Shown: positions 22,153 to 34,075, counted from the stretch's first letter. The stretch: DNA of 64,000 nt from Erinaceus europaeus (GCF_950295315.1 NC_080175.1:86717581-86781580); one strand, 5' to 3'. Made by a program: numbers and translations. Notes: generated by a model from the sequence alone, not told the origin.

Positions 22153-23145
22153 GTAGATCTACTTGCTAGTCAAGCTGTTCCATATCAAGTTTTATTCATA
22201 ATAGTATAAAGCGAAGAACAATCATATAAAGTTGATGAAACATGATCGATTTACAAAGAGCCCATATCATTTTTATCTTTACAAGAAGGCGCAAAGATTA
22301 TTCTATTGTCTTTCAGAGCCTTGGAACAAACACTATTGACTGAAATTCTACATATTTTCTGTTACTTAGTTCCTATTCCTTCATCTCAACTCTCCTGCAT
22401 ACAGGTAGCCTTCTCATTTTCTCTGTGCGACTTTTTGTTTTTATTATATTAAATGTTACCATTTCCAGAGCCTTTGCACAGAGCTCTGTGTTCTTAGGAA
22501 GAAAAGCACTATATAAATCTAACAAAGCAAAGACAAGATTGAAATCCAATGAAAGAGAACCTCTAGGAATTATTAAAGACTTCACTGACAGGGAAATTAA
22601 ACTTTGATATCCCATTTCCTTATCTGTTCACTGCAGCAGAATCAGTGAAATCAATACATCTGAACTGAACCTGGACCGTCGATTCAGGGGAATGGCTCCG
22701 GCACAGAAAGGTGCAGCATAGTTTCCAAACTGGCCAAGACTGTTACTCCCAGAAACGGCTTTTAGAAAGATTTTCTATTTGTTTCTATTTTCCTATTTGT
22801 TTTAAGCAAGGTTTGGGGTTGTTCATTTATCTAAATTGTAAAAAAGTATCAGTATTTTTGATGGCAATACACAGAGATGTTAATAGACCTCAGTATGAAA
22901 GACTGAACTTTATTTTAACATGGTCACAATTTTACCAAGCATGCATGCTCATTTCACATTAGGTCCTCAGAAGCATTAAGAGTAAGAAAGTTTAAATATG
23001 TGATAGATGAACAATTTATTTTGACCTAAAGACTCACTAATAACCAATATCTTAAAAAGGTGTAGTCAGCATTTAGATCGGGTACAGAGTACAGAGCCAC
23101 CCAGGAAACAGCTTATATTATAAGTATAACAAATTAATCTACATG
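22153..23145. other. unique DNA, possible conserved non-coding sequence
   Basis: No gene or repeat recognised. The stretch 22380-22760 is less AT-biased and of normal complexity (for example agcctttgcacagagctctg and cctggaccgtcgattcaggg), so it is the sort of place to look for conserved non-coding DNA; there is no direct evidence. Confidence 0.35.
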
Positions 23146-23225
23146 TATGCCCTCTCTCTCTTTCTCTCTCTTTCTCTCTCAATATATATACATATATATG
23201 TATATATACATATATATTTGTGTGA
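23146..23225. repeat. CT and TA microsatellites
   Basis: tctctctttctctctc repeats followed by a palindromic atatatatacatatatatg run. Confidence 0.85.
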
Positions 23226-23287
23226 GTGTTTGTATGTATGTATAGTTTTCAGATGTACAATACAAGATATAAACAAACATTAAGGGG

Positions 23288-23398
23288 GCCAGGCGGTAGC
23301 ACATAGTGGGGTTCAGGCCCCTGCAGGGTGGACCCTTCCCTTCCCAAGTGGTGAACAGTCAGAGAACCTCAGTGATAACCCTGGAGGCAAAAAGAAAG
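23288..23398 (+). mobile_element. SINE type A with internal deletions
   Basis: gggggccaggcggtagcaca joins gtggggttcaggcccctgc, then tcccaagtggtgaac and the end of the 3' extension (cagtgataaccctggaggca). Most of the body is missing. Confidence 0.75.
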
Positions 23399-23413
23399 AA
23401 AGAGAGAAAGAAG

Positions 23414-23450
<37 letters not shown>

Positions 23451-23502
23451 AAGAGACAGAGAAAGAAAGAAAGAAAGAAAGAAGAAATAAAGAAAGAAAG
23501 GT
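23392..23502. repeat. (GAAA)n / (GA)n microsatellite
   Basis: Purine repeat grown from the A-tail of the preceding SINE. Confidence 0.9.
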
Positions 23503-24420
23503 TATCATCCCCAGAGTGAAATATGTGTACTACTCCTGATGAAGAGAAGAAATAAAAGGAAGAAAATTAATTATTAAGATTTAGAAGCTAAAACAAGAGA
23601 CCCCATAGAGATGGAACTTGCTTCTGAGAAGGAAGTCTGGCTAATCATGCTGAGATTATACCTCTGAGAGAAAGCTTAATGTTCTATTATACAGACAGGA
23701 TTTAGAGAGGGAATAGCAGCCTCTGTTTTTGATGACTGCAAGTCTTGTTGGCATCCACGGTACCATAGGACGGGATCTGCACATTTGGGGTATGTGTGTG
23801 TGTGTGTGTGTCTGTGGGGAGGGCTTTGCAAATGTAATTCACTGTATCCAAAAGAATGCACTGCTACTTTTTGTGTTAAAGATTGCTAATGCAAGGCTCA
23901 AAGTGACCATGAAACATGTATTTTTCTTCCTTCTCTGACTGTTTATTTATGGTTTTGCATTTCTCATGTATTCCATGGAAGAGGCCACCCTGAGCAGCAA
24001 AATGGAATTAGTTTTCAGAATCTCAGGCCTGGATTCTCAGAGAACAAATGCAGTGTGGAATCTGAGAGTGGAAACCGAGTAATTATTACACTCTGCTCCT
24101 TTGGCTTTTCCATTTCATACACAGTTTTAACCCCCCATACACAACAATAAAATGTCTATTTCCACTGAATAAAATTCTGTCTTTCATTCAAGTGAAAGTA
24201 TTCTTGCATTCCAACACTCATGTATCTGATTCTGAGAAACTGCCACATGATCTATCACTAATTTACCTTAACTGATCCACAAATTTAGTAGCACAGATGA
24301 ACAATCTGTTTCCTTAGAGTAATAAAATATTTTTACCTGAGTGAAAAGTTTTTATTTAATTATGAATTCAAACCTATTCAAATCATATTTTTATATGATA
24401 TCATGGGGAAAGAAAGAAAA
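23503..24420. other. unique DNA with a (TG)n
   Basis: A short TG run lies at 23790-23812. Nothing else recognised; the two frames here are incidental. Confidence 0.45.

Positions 24421-24422
<2 letters not shown>

Positions 24423-24462
<40 letters not shown>
24423..24462. repeat. (TA)n microsatellite
   Basis: About 20 TA units. Confidence 0.95.
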
Positions 24463-24463
<1 letters not shown>

Positions 24464-24809
24464 AAACTTACAACAACAAGATATATTTAAATATAAATAC
24501 CAATATAAATAAATAAAGTAAGAAATTCTTCATTTCTGAAACTAATCTTGAGGGCATAGTTTTATTTACAACTTCAATCTTACATTATTTATTCCATTTT
24601 TATTTTGCCCTTAAGCCACAGGGTTTGAGCCACAACTGACATGTATAACTCCCTCCTTCCAGTGCTCCTTCCTTTTTCTCTTTGCCTTCAGCTGATCACA
24701 GTATACGTTTCTTTCCTTAGTGTGGTACACTTCAACTTTTATTCCCAAATCTTAGTTTTGATGATGGTGATGATGATTAACTGAGCTGGGTCCGTTACCA
24801 CTCCTGGGT

Positions 24810-25380
24810 CACTTTCTTAGACTGAAATAAGAGAAGAACAAAGAAAGAGACTTCAGAGCTGCTCCCAGCGCAACAGCCCTTCTATGCAATGTCAAGACTT
24901 GAACTTGGGATATATTCACCTAGCCTTGTGAGATTATCTTTTGAGTCTCCATATGATTTATTATTATTATTATTATTATTACTCAAGTTATAACTCCATT
25001 ATTTCCAGTGGTCATTTTTTTTTCCTTTTTGTTAAAGTATGAGAGCCAAATAAATAAAAACTAAAGGGAAGGGAAAAGAAAAAAGAAAGACATCTTTAGC
25101 ATTGCTCCATCACTTATGAAGATTGCCCCCAATCCCCCAAGTGGAAAGTGTTTATTTGGTAAAGGCTAATTGTTTCATGGGATGAAATACATGGCTCAGA
25201 TGACAAGAAGTTAGCATACCTGTTGCATTTATTTTAAGACTGAGGTAGATAGAGGGGAAGAACAAAAGTAAGAAACCACAGCACTAAAGAGTCCTTCTAT
25301 GAGGTGAGGAGTGGGCTTGAATCTAAGTTGTATGAGAAAAAAATATATATTATCTAAGTGAGCTACTTTGCTGGTCCATT
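24810..25380 (-). mobile_element. cluster of three degenerate antisense SINEs with (TTA)n
   Basis: 24830-24945 carries the reversed gagcagctctgaagtc-like body and a tgtcaagacttgaacttggg B-box region. 25010-25140 has a purine block and a atcacttatgaagattgccc segment. 25215-25375 repeats the pattern (gaggagtgggcttgaatc). A (TTA)n lies at about 24960-24981. All are old. Confidence 0.55.
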
Positions 25381-25547
25381 TTTTGCTTTTCGAAAAAAAT
25401 TGTTTTATTATGAAATAATGATTTTTCCAGTTATTGTTACATGAGTGTAATTTCTTAACTCCCCTGGATAAGTGTCTGCACACCACTCTCACTACCAATT
25501 TAAATTTCACTTCCAAATAATGCAGGGTCCCCGATATCCTCTTACTA

Positions 25548-26000
25548 CTTTAAAAAAATATATTTATAAAAAGGAAACACTGAGAAAAAACATAGGATAA
25601 GAGGGATACAACTCCACACAATTCCCACCACCAGAGCTCAGTATCCCATCCCCTCCACTGATAGCTTTCCTATTCTTTATCCCTCTGGGAATATGGACCC
25701 AGGGTCACCATTGGGTTCAGAAGATGGAAGGTCTGGCTTCTATAATTGCTTCCCTGCTGAACATGTGCATTGGAAGGTTGATCCATACTCCCAGCCTGTC
25801 TTTCTCTTTCCCTAGTGGGGAAGAGCTCTAGGGAAGCAGGGCTCCAGGACACACTGGTGGGGTCCTCTGCCCAGGGAAGTCTGGTTGGCATCATGGTAGC
25901 ATCTGAAACCTGGTGGCTGAAAAATAGTTAAGATATAAAGCCGAACAAATTGTTGACTAATCATGAACCTAAAGGCTGGGATATTGTAGATGAAGATTAA
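25548..26000 (-). mobile_element. EC retroposon copy 4, 3' segment (antisense)
   Basis: The antisense tail (aaaaaaatatatttataaaaa) is followed by the shared 3' block and ends near the taggttcatgattagtcaac landmark. In element coordinates this segment starts exactly where the neighbouring plus-strand segment (26001-27345) stops, so the two belong to one insertion whose 5' portion is inverted. Confidence 0.85.
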
Positions 26001-27345
26001 TAAATGAAGCAAGCAAGTAGAAAAAACTAAAAAGACACCATAAAGTTCCTAATGAAATAGTTTCTACTTAGACTTAGCTACCCTCCTCACCTACTTGCTA
26101 TTCTTCTTCTAGCATTTTGCTCTTCTTCCGTAGCCAGTCAACAGCATCAGGTTGAGCCTGATGTAAAGTTTCGAGACCTCCTTTGTATCTGGAGAGGTGG
26201 CAGTCGTTGACTATGTGGGTCATAGTCTGTCTGTAGCCGCAGGGGCAGTTCGGGTCGTCTCTGGCTCCCCAGCGATGAAACATAGCGGCACACCGGCCAT
26301 GGCCTGTTCGATAGCGATTGAGGAGGGCCCAATCATAACGTGCTAGGTCAAAGCCAGGTTGATGCTTGCAGGGGTCTGTGATGAGGTGTTTGTTCTTGAC
26401 CTCAGCTGACTGCCAACTCTGTTTCCAAGAGACTGGAACAGAGAAGTTCAGTGTAGGCGTAGGGGACCAGATTGGGTGACAAGACGTCAAGCGTTGGACA
26501 GGGTGGGCGAAGATCTCCGCGTATATTGGCAGGTCCGGTGAGCGTAGACGTGGGAAATGAACTTAGATGATGCCGCATCCAGACGAATATCTGGCGGGGC
26601 GATGTTGCTAAGAACTGGCAGCCATGGAGTCACTCCAAAGCTAACCTTATCAAAGTAAGGACTACAAAAGCTGAGTAAGGGCAAGAGACTGGCATACTTC
26701 AATGATGACTCTTTAGTCACTATCAGGCCACCCCATCAGCTGGGGCCCTAGTCAGGGAGTTCTGAGATTCCCAAAAAGACATGATGGCTCAGACTTCAAA
26801 TAAATCCTTCTCTCCACTGTCACTGGACATCTCTATCAGAAACAACACAATAGTCCCCTTTGTGGACTCCCATGGGACCTTGCCTTCAATGTGGATCAAC
26901 AATAGTAGAGAATGTTCCATCCTCTGAAGGGAGGGTAAATAATGTACTCTGTCTACCACCTGAGGAAGATGGGTCCTGAAATTGGGGCAGCTTGGAATAT
27001 TTCTACTCATTACCACAGAATGTCAGCTCAGATCTACAGGGATGCAGAAATCACATAAGCTCCTAAATTGAATATGGGCCCCAGATCAGATCAAATCGAA
27101 GGGTTAACTGTCAACAATATTTATACACCTTTCCTATATTTGGGATCTACTCTCTTCCCTGATCCAGAATTCTAGCCATTTATCCAGCCATGATATCATC
27201 TCCCCAAACAATAACTTAGGTCCACCTACATATCAGAGGTCAGGCTTAGGAAAAAGCTAGTAGAGTCATGGGCCTTTGGAATATAACTAAAATAGGCCTA
27301 CTAACTATCTTCAAAAGGGAGACCCCAAATCTTGTACTCCTTTTT
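26001..27345 (+). mobile_element. EC retroposon copy 4, inverted 5' segment
   Basis: Begins with the EC 5' end (gttcctaatgaaatag and acttagacttagctaccc), contains an inserted or retained antisense reverse-transcriptase module (about 26101-26627), then the middle module (actccaaagctaacc through gggagaccccaaatctt). It lies head-to-head with 25548-26000. This is the arrangement made by twin priming during L1-type integration. Confidence 0.85.
26101..26627 (-). pseudogene. C-terminal part of a non-L1 LINE reverse-transcriptase polyprotein, frameshifted
   Basis: The minus strand encodes the end of a non-LTR retrotransposon ORF2-like protein. In order it has PWLPVLSNIAPPDIR, a frameshift near YAHRTCQYT, then HPIWSPTPTLNF, LLNRYRTGHGRCAAMFHRWG, and a zinc-knuckle-like C-P-C-x(6)-TMTHIVNDC followed by GGLETLHQAQ and AVDWL. 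This layout is typical of the C-termini of jockey/CR1/I-like elements, best known to me from invertebrates. It differs from L1 and from BovB/RTE, whose C-termini end in a GRPRMRW-like motif. It is richer in G+C and CpG than its surroundings. One base is gained near the stop relative to the 43.8 kb copy. The clade assignment is from memory and needs a search. Confidence 0.8.
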
Positions 27346-27364
27346 AATGTTATCCTCTGAGTGT

Positions 27365-27590
27365 GAGTTACTTGGTTTTGTTGTTGTAGAACTTTTGATT
27401 TTGCATATGGACAAGCATCATTTGATAAGACAGAGAGAACTTGAGAAAGGGAGGGGAGACAGAGAGAGAGACAGAAAACCACAATACTTGTTTCACTGCT
27501 CATGAAGCTCGCCCTTATCCCTGCAGGTGGGGATGGGGAGCTTGAACCTAGGTCCTTGAGCATGGTAACAATTGTGCTTAGCCGGAAATC
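27365..27590 (-). mobile_element. SINE type A, antisense, diverged
   Basis: gttttgttgttgtagaac, the purine block gagaacttgagaaagggagg, tcactgctcatgaagctcgc and a B-box-like gagcttgaacctaggtcctt in antisense order. Confidence 0.75.
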
Positions 27591-28295
27591 TCATCTTTCA
27601 GTTGCAGCTTCTCCTAATTGAGTCTTTCATAGGTTTTTCCAGCAATATGTTAGGCAAATTTCTGCTAAGACAAAAAAAAAAAAAAAAAAATCCTTGAGTA
27701 AGAGCCCTCCACTGCTGCATTTGACTTTCTCCAAAAAGTTTTCTTGAACAGAATCAGTACTATGTAAAATGTTCACAGTGATGAGGAAGTCATGTCATAA
27801 ATCCTTAACTGGCAATGTTGTTTAAAGATCCAATGGCAAATAAGGCAAAATGTAATAACAGATTTAACTGTTCATTGTTATTCACATCAGTAATCAATAG
27901 TATTCCATTTTTCATTGCCAAAAAAAAATGACACTGCATCAAAGCTCAATGACATCATCAAGATTATTCCTTAATGATATTTTATGGCTTCCTTGTAGCA
28001 GTATATATACCAGTTAGAGTCCATTCAGGGGACTAGAAACCATGCCAGTTATTTGAATGGTTAGGGCATAAGAAAAGAAGAATAATGCTTAACGATTTTA
28101 AATCTGAGTATTACATAACACAGATGAAAGTAGATACTTACATTTGAGACATAATAAAATGAAAAGTAGCACAGACACAGAAAAAAAAACAATACTTGGG
28201 CAAAATCCAGTCAAATCACTGATAGCACAAATTAAGAAAGATTCTGAATTTTCTCTGCAAGTGGTACTTGAATTGGCTGTGTTTCGCTAATTTCA

Positions 28296-28345
<50 letters not shown>

Positions 28346-29847
28346 CTCAATATGCCCTCATTTTAAAATAATTTGATTGATTCAATTTCTTCTAAGCAAA
28401 TTAATAATTCTTCAATTTAAAAACTAAAAGACAAAAAATGACAAAGGAACTGCTTACAGTTCATTTGGAAACATTTGCTCTTTGTAAAAATTAAACATCC
28501 TTGTTGTTGTTGTTGTGTTTGCATTTCCTGGAAGTTTGGGTCCAGTTCTATTTCCCAATCAAATTCTACACATACACAATAATTTCACTCATTTGTTTTT
28601 CAATTACATTTCTAATATATGGAATGTGAAATTATTTTGCGGTCAATATTTTCTGCATAATCCAAAAATAATTATATTGAATTATTTCTTTTGGAAATTT
28701 AGATGTTCATTCCACTTTGAATTACATTTTACCAGAGATAGGTATAACCCTTGGTAGTAATTAACTGGCTTTTGTTACAAGACTTTTCTTGTGAATTTGT
28801 TTTCTGTAAGTAAGGCAGGTAAGAACTGATTATTCAAGGGGGTGTTGCAACTAAGCTTTCCCAACCAGAGGGCAGAAGGAAATCCTTGTAGAAGCAGCAA
28901 TCAACCTTTGGCAGCATGTTATTCTGCACAACTTGCCCCTATTGCTGACAAGCAGCTATAACTTCATTCTGCTTACAACCAGGTATTAATGTAATAATAA
29001 GGCAGAGCTTCAGAAGCACTATTTTAATCTCCAAGTATGTATTTTGTTTACTATGTTGAAAATAGGATGGGCTCGATGTACACCATTAGGCCTTTATATT
29101 TTTACAGCCAGAGTACATTAAATTGCATGTTGGTATTGCATGATAAATTTTATATTAATACCACTAAATAAAAATGTTCTACAGAAATATATAAAATAAT
29201 CATAGAGTTTCTCTAGCCAGAACCCATAACACTTTATGCAAGTGTCTCATTTTATTTTATTGAAAAATGCACTCTCCCACCATCAAAGTAAGGCTAATAA
29301 AAATCGCATTTCAGCAGTGCATTTGCATTACTCACCTGTGATGCATTTCGGCTTTATCTAAACTCTACCAATGAAACTTGTCTATAGGTTGTTTCATCAT
29401 TAACTCTATTATTGTCAGAATGACCAAACTTTGTGAAAAGATATGTGAGGGTCAGCAAATATTTCATTTGGAGAGTGTGCTGACCCAGGTTGAGCCCTGC
29501 TCCTACCTACTACATGAAAGGAAACTTCAGTGCTGAGCCCCACCCCCACCCCACCCCTTTGCCTCTCTGTCTCTATCTAAAAAGTCATCCTGGAGCAGAG
29601 AAGGCATGGAGAAGACAAAAATTCTATGCGGATGTGGATGATGTTAATATAATATTATTTTCCCACAATTTCCTAATTTCCAGACTTATCTATTTAAAAG
29701 TAGAGTTTTGTGCAATCATGAATGTTAAGATACACACACAACACACATAAATATATATGTATATATCTACCAAATATGTAGCAAAGTGCTAAAAAAAAAC
29801 ATAAAAATTAGTCATTGATAACATTCTGGATACAAACTTCAGTAAAA
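27591..29847. other. unique DNA with a (GT)n and an A-run
   Basis: About 2.2 kb with no gene recognised. Contains an A-run at 27673-27690 and (GT)n at 28301-28340. The interval 28800-29040 has normal complexity and is a possible conserved non-coding stretch. Frames of 80-86 codons (28515-28757 and 29490-29750) have no domains. A faint SINE-like string (gggtcagcaaatatttc to gaaggcatggag) lies at about 29450-29610. Confidence 0.4.
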
Positions 29848-30062
29848 AGGGGCCAAGTGGTTGCACATCTGGCTGAGCGCATATGTTACAATGTGCAAGA
29901 ACCCAGGTTCAAGCCCCTGGTCCCCACCTGCAGGGAGAAAGCTTTGCAAGTGGTGAAGCAGAGCTGCAGGTGTCTCTCTGTCTTTCTCCCTCTACCCCTG
30001 GCCTCTTGATTTCTGGCTGTTTCTATCCAATAAATAAATAAATAAATAAATAAAGATATTTT
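29848..30062 (+). mobile_element. SINE type A ('ggggccaagtgg' subtype)
   Basis: Nearly full length: ggggccaagtggttgcacat, ttacaatgtgcaagaaccca, gttcaagcccctggtcccc, gtggtgaagcagagctgcag, then ctggctgtttctatcc and (AATA)n. This subtype ends in tatccaataaataaa and lacks the CAA-rich tail. Confidence 0.9.
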
Positions 30063-30147
30063 AAAAATAAAAATTCAGTATAAGAAAGAAGGTAGGTTTC
30101 AGGTCATACTCTGTGTTTGATATTGATTGGGATAAATAATTTCACTA

Positions 30148-30337
30148 ACTAGTTTGATTCCTTCTTTTTTATATAATTTATTTCTCTTTTAATGAAAGGA
30201 GTAGGAGGAGAATGAGAGAGAAAACCAGACATCACTCTGGTACATGTGCTGCTAGGGATCGAACTCAGGACCCCATGCTTGAGAGCCCAATGCTTTATTC
30301 ACTGCACTACCTCCTGGACCACTGGTTTGATTCCCTT
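30148..30337 (-). mobile_element. SINE type B, antisense, with duplication
   Basis: The element at 30164-30320 lies between actagtttgattcctt (30148-30163) and actggtttgattccctt (30321-30337). Reversed landmarks are gctagggatcgaactcagg and gcactacctcctggacc. Confidence 0.8.
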
Positions 30338-31091
30338 ATACGAAATGAAATTCTATCATCTTAAGGTTGTTTCTCTAATATGTGCAGGATGATTTCATAT
30401 TTAAGTGTTTTAAACAGGATATGATTTTATTATTTTTGAATACTATTTTCTCTTAAGATCACTAATATCTATGCATGACTGCCAAACATAAGAGAGCCAG
30501 AAATTTAATAGAGACAACTAAGGAAAGAAGGGCTAAGTCCTCATGTGACAGCAAACATGAAAGTCTAATTTCTATGACAGCATCTACTAAGAGGCAAAGA
30601 TTTGATCGAATCAAAATCTGAAACAATTCATGCCCTAGCCAACTATAGAAATAACAGGTAAGTCAGTGGTCAGTCTGAAGAGACTGACAAATAAATATAT
30701 CATATTGGAGAGATCTGGGAGGACGTAGTCAAACATAGTCATGCCACGGCGATTCCAAACATGACCCAAATCATTCCTGCTCCAGTGTGTTATGGCATTA
30801 AAGGCTGCACACTGGTGGGGACATAAAGTTGAGCTAAGTCACTAAGCAAGCAGACAAGCACAATAAAACCTACAGAGGGAGGCTGGATCAATACCAAGGA
30901 TCATCACAATATATTATCTAAAATATCCAGGTTCAACAGCAGATGAAGATTTATAATAATAAAATAATATAAGATATGCACGGAAATAGGAGTTTGAGAC
31001 ACACACTAAGAAAATATTAAACGGCAGCAAAAACTTCTTTCTGAGAGGAACTGGATATCAGCCTTAGTAGAAAAAATTCAAAGTGATTATT

Positions 31092-31141
<50 letters not shown>

Positions 31142-31495
31142 CATACTTAAGAGATATCAAGACATATGTGGCAAGATACTATCCAAAGTAAACTATAATA
31201 AACAGAAATTATTTAAAAGAATCAAACAGGAAGTCTAGAGTTGAAAAACGTAATCATTAGTGTGGAAATTTCACTAGCATATTTTAATAACATATGTAAT
31301 GTAGTAGAAGAAAAATACGCTAATTTAAGAGTATATTGATGAATATTACATCAAATGAATAACACTGAGAAGTATGATGAGAAGTAAACTGAGTATTATG
31401 GGTCTATAGGGTACCATAAGGCAAGAAATATCTATCAAATGATAGTACCATAAGAGGGAAGAGAAGATGGAGTACAAAAATTATTGAAGAAAATA
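30338..31495. other. unresolved repeat-like and unique DNA with a (CA)n
   Basis: (CA)n at 31096-31140. The flanks (for example acttaagagatatcaagaca and gtctagagttgaaaaacg) have the A-rich style of L1 ORF1 or HAL1 sequence, but I cannot align them confidently. No gene. Confidence 0.35.
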
Positions 31496-31745
31496 ATGTC
31501 CAAAAAGGAATGATGTTTTCATCACATGGAATTTGGGCTAGATATTCACATGCAAAAAGAAAACAAGAAATTAAGCACCTTCTTTATATCATCCGCACAC
31601 AAAAAATTAACTCCAAGCAGAATATAAATCAAAGTATAAGAATAAAAGATACATAGATTTTAGAGAAAACAAAATGATAGCTTATCTCTGTAACTTTAAT
31701 GATGAAGAGCTCTTACATACAGCAGGAACACCCGAGTGAGAAAAT
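31496..31745 (+). mobile_element. L1 ORF2 3'-region fragment
   Basis: Strings such as gaattaagcacc, aaaaaattaactccaagcag and agagaaaacaaaatgatagc follow the L1 ORF2 order near the C-terminal third. No usable frame. Confidence 0.6.
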
Positions 31746-31762
31746 AAAAATATTAAAAAAAA

Positions 31763-31998
31763 TGTAGGACCAAGAGATGGCATGCTCTGTAAAACACATA
31801 CTTGGCTATTTGCAAAGACCAAGATTAAGTGCATGTCTGCTACATGAAGGCACCACACAAATGGGAAACATCAGCAGTGGTACAGCGATGCCGTGATGTC
31901 TCTCTTTCTCTCTGTGTCTCTCACATTTATTGGAGTGGAGGGAATCTGCCAGGAGGAGCGGAATCATGCAGCTGTCCATCTCCAGCAGCAAATAATAC
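31763..31998 (+). mobile_element. SINE type A, long form, old
   Basis: accaagagatggcatgctct, gtgcatgtctgctacatgaa, a CT-rich block and a 3' extension (aatcatgcagctgtccatct with ccagcagcaaataat). Heavily diverged. Confidence 0.55.
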
Positions 31999-32053
31999 TA
32001 ACAGGTTATATTAAAATTAAGGAGTATGTGCTTCAAAAGATACCATCAAGAAA

Positions 32054-32592
32054 GAATGCAAGCTCAGACCTATAGAGATGCAGAGGTTACATAGGCTGAA
32101 TATGGGTCCCAGTTCAAATTGATGGGGTTTACAGTTAACAATATTTATATATGTTTCTCATATTTGGGAGCTACTCTCTTCCCTAATCCAGATTTCTAGC
32201 CTTTTTCCCAACTATGACACAGTCTCCCCAGACAATACCTTGGGTCCACTTGCATGTTAGCTGTCAGATTCAGACATAGACTAGTAAAGTTATGGGCCCC
32301 TTGGAATATACCTAAAATAGATCTACTAGCTTTTTCCAAAATGGAGACCCCCAAATCTTCATCTGCAATATTCTTGCCTTTAGGTTCATAATTAGTCAAC
32401 ATTTTTTTTTCCTGCTTTATATTTTAACTCTTTTTCAGACACCAGATTCCAGATGCTACCATGATACCAGCTGGATTTCCCTGGGCAGATTACCCAACCA
32501 ATATGTCCTGGAACCCTGCTTCCCCAGACCCCACCCCATTAGGGAAAGAGAAATAGGCTGGAAGAATGGATTGACCTGCCCATGCTCATGTT
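32054..32592 (+). mobile_element. EC retroposon copy 5, partial
   Basis: Middle module from gcaagctcagacctatagag through tcataattagtcaac, then the splice-acceptor-like tract and the shared 3' block (caccagattccagatgctac). It stops abruptly at 32592, where an antisense SINE begins. Older than copies 1-4. Confidence 0.8.
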
Positions 32593-32712
32593 CACTGCCT
32601 GTGAAGAGACTCCTCATGGAGATGGGGAGCTGAGGGGTTTAAGGGTTAGGCTGGCCCTTAGGCTTTGCGCCATGTGCTCTTAACCCGCTGTGCTACTGCC
32701 CACCCCCCCCCC
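32593..32712 (-). mobile_element. SINE type A head segment, antisense
   Basis: tcactgcctgtgaagagact to gctgtgctactgcccaccc with a C-run at 32701-32713. The tail part is missing, so this copy is joined to the broken EC element. Confidence 0.8.
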
Positions 32713-32713
32713 C

Positions 32714-33480
32714 GTTATTTATTCTAAATATATATAAACATTGCTTATAGTTTAATATATAGGACAGTTACCTTATTTCTTTGCATAGTAAATTTAAAAT
32801 GATAGTTAATTTTACAGTCAAAGGTATTAAAAGAGACACAGTTAAAAAATTTTATTCTGCAAAAAAGACAAGATGGCATGATTCAGAAATAGAACTCCAT
32901 AAATCAATTGCTTAACCAGAACCAACTCACTTGAATTATTTTAGTCATTCTAAAGGAAGACTAGAATAGGATTTAAATGATACTAATGCCCATCAAAATA
33001 ATTACCCAGTGACAGTGAAAGATTATATGATTCAAAGTAAATCCCTGCTAAAGTTTTGAAAAGGTAGAATGTTTTTTCTTCAAATCTGTGTAATTAGTCC
33101 AACTTTAAGGGCCAATTAGCACATTGCTGAAAGATATGTACACTCAAAATGTAAAGAAACATTTAGTGTATGAGATTTATGTTAATAGCTCAAAAAGAAA
33201 ACCACTTTCAAAATGTTTTACAAGAGTCAAAATTGTCTAAGGTCTAAATTTATGATTAAGTATAAAATGTATCTAACACTGAGAAATTAATTAATTGAGC
33301 GAATTAATTCATTCAATTAAATTAATTAAATCAAACAAAATTATACATACAAAATACATATAATGTAAAATGTAAATGTAATAAATCAATTGATAAGATT
33401 TTCTAATAATGAGAAAAGTGAAGTTTTAACTTTCAATGCTGTACATCCAAATAGCATATAGTTTATATGTTATACATTAA
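32714..33480. other. unique AT-rich DNA
   Basis: No gene or repeat recognised. A set of aattaattaatt-like strings lies at 33285-33330. Confidence 0.45.
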
Positions 33481-33484
33481 ATTT

Positions 33485-34075
33485 CTGAACAACGTTTTAA
33501 AAAATAAATGTCTCTGATTACCACAGAAATGCAAATAAAGGGAGTTGGGCGGTAACACAGAAGGTTAAGAGCAGGTGATGCAAAGTGCAAGGACTGGTGT
33601 AAAGATCCCTGTTCAAGCCCCGGACTCCCCACCTGCAGGGAAGTCACTTCACAGTTGGTGAAGCAGGTCTGCAGGTGTCTGTCTTCCCCTCCCCTCTCCA
33701 TTTCTCTCTGTCCTATCCAACAAAGACCACATCAATAACAACAACAACAACAACAATAACTACAACAATAAAACAACAAGGGCAACAAAAGGGAATAAAT
33801 TAATTTTAAAAAAGAAATGGAAATAAAGACAAGGAGATACCACTTAACACAAATGAGAACTTCAAACATTTTGAGACAGATCACATGTTGGAAAGGATGT
33901 GGGGAAAAAGAGACTTCAGCACTGCTGGTGAGAATGTAAATTGATCAAACCCCTGTGGAAAACAGTCTGGAAAATTCTTACAGCACTAGAAATGGACTAA
34001 CCCTAAGACCCTGATATTTCTCTCATGGAGATTTACCCAATGGAAACAAAAACATTAAGCATTAAATCTTCCATG
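33485..34075 (+). mobile_element. L1 ORF2 C-terminal fragment, split by a SINE
   Basis: Before and after the SINE the sequence follows the well-known L1 order: ccacagaaatgcaaataaag, ggagataccacttaacacaa, ggaaaggatgtgggg, ctgctggtgagaatgtaaat and gtggaaaacagtctgg. Frame is broken. Confidence 0.85.
33541..33812 (+). mobile_element. SINE type A inside L1, with duplication
   Basis: Full-length copy from gggagttgggcggtaacaca to the CAA-rich tail. Flanked by agaaatgcaaataaag (33525-33540) and agaaatggaaataaag (33813-33828), the L1 sequence duplicated on insertion. Confidence 0.9.

Noticed and set aside
26101..26627. Assignment of the LINE module to BovB/RTE
   Set aside because: BovB C-termini carry a GRPRMRW-like motif and differ throughout; none of that is visible, while the NRYRTGHGRC and C-P-C/HIVNDC pattern fits jockey/CR1/I-like elements better.
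33720..33790. CAACAACAA-rich tandem block as a CRISPR-like or satellite array
   Set aside because: It is the normal CAA-rich tail of the type A SINE; similar blocks occur in every such copy.
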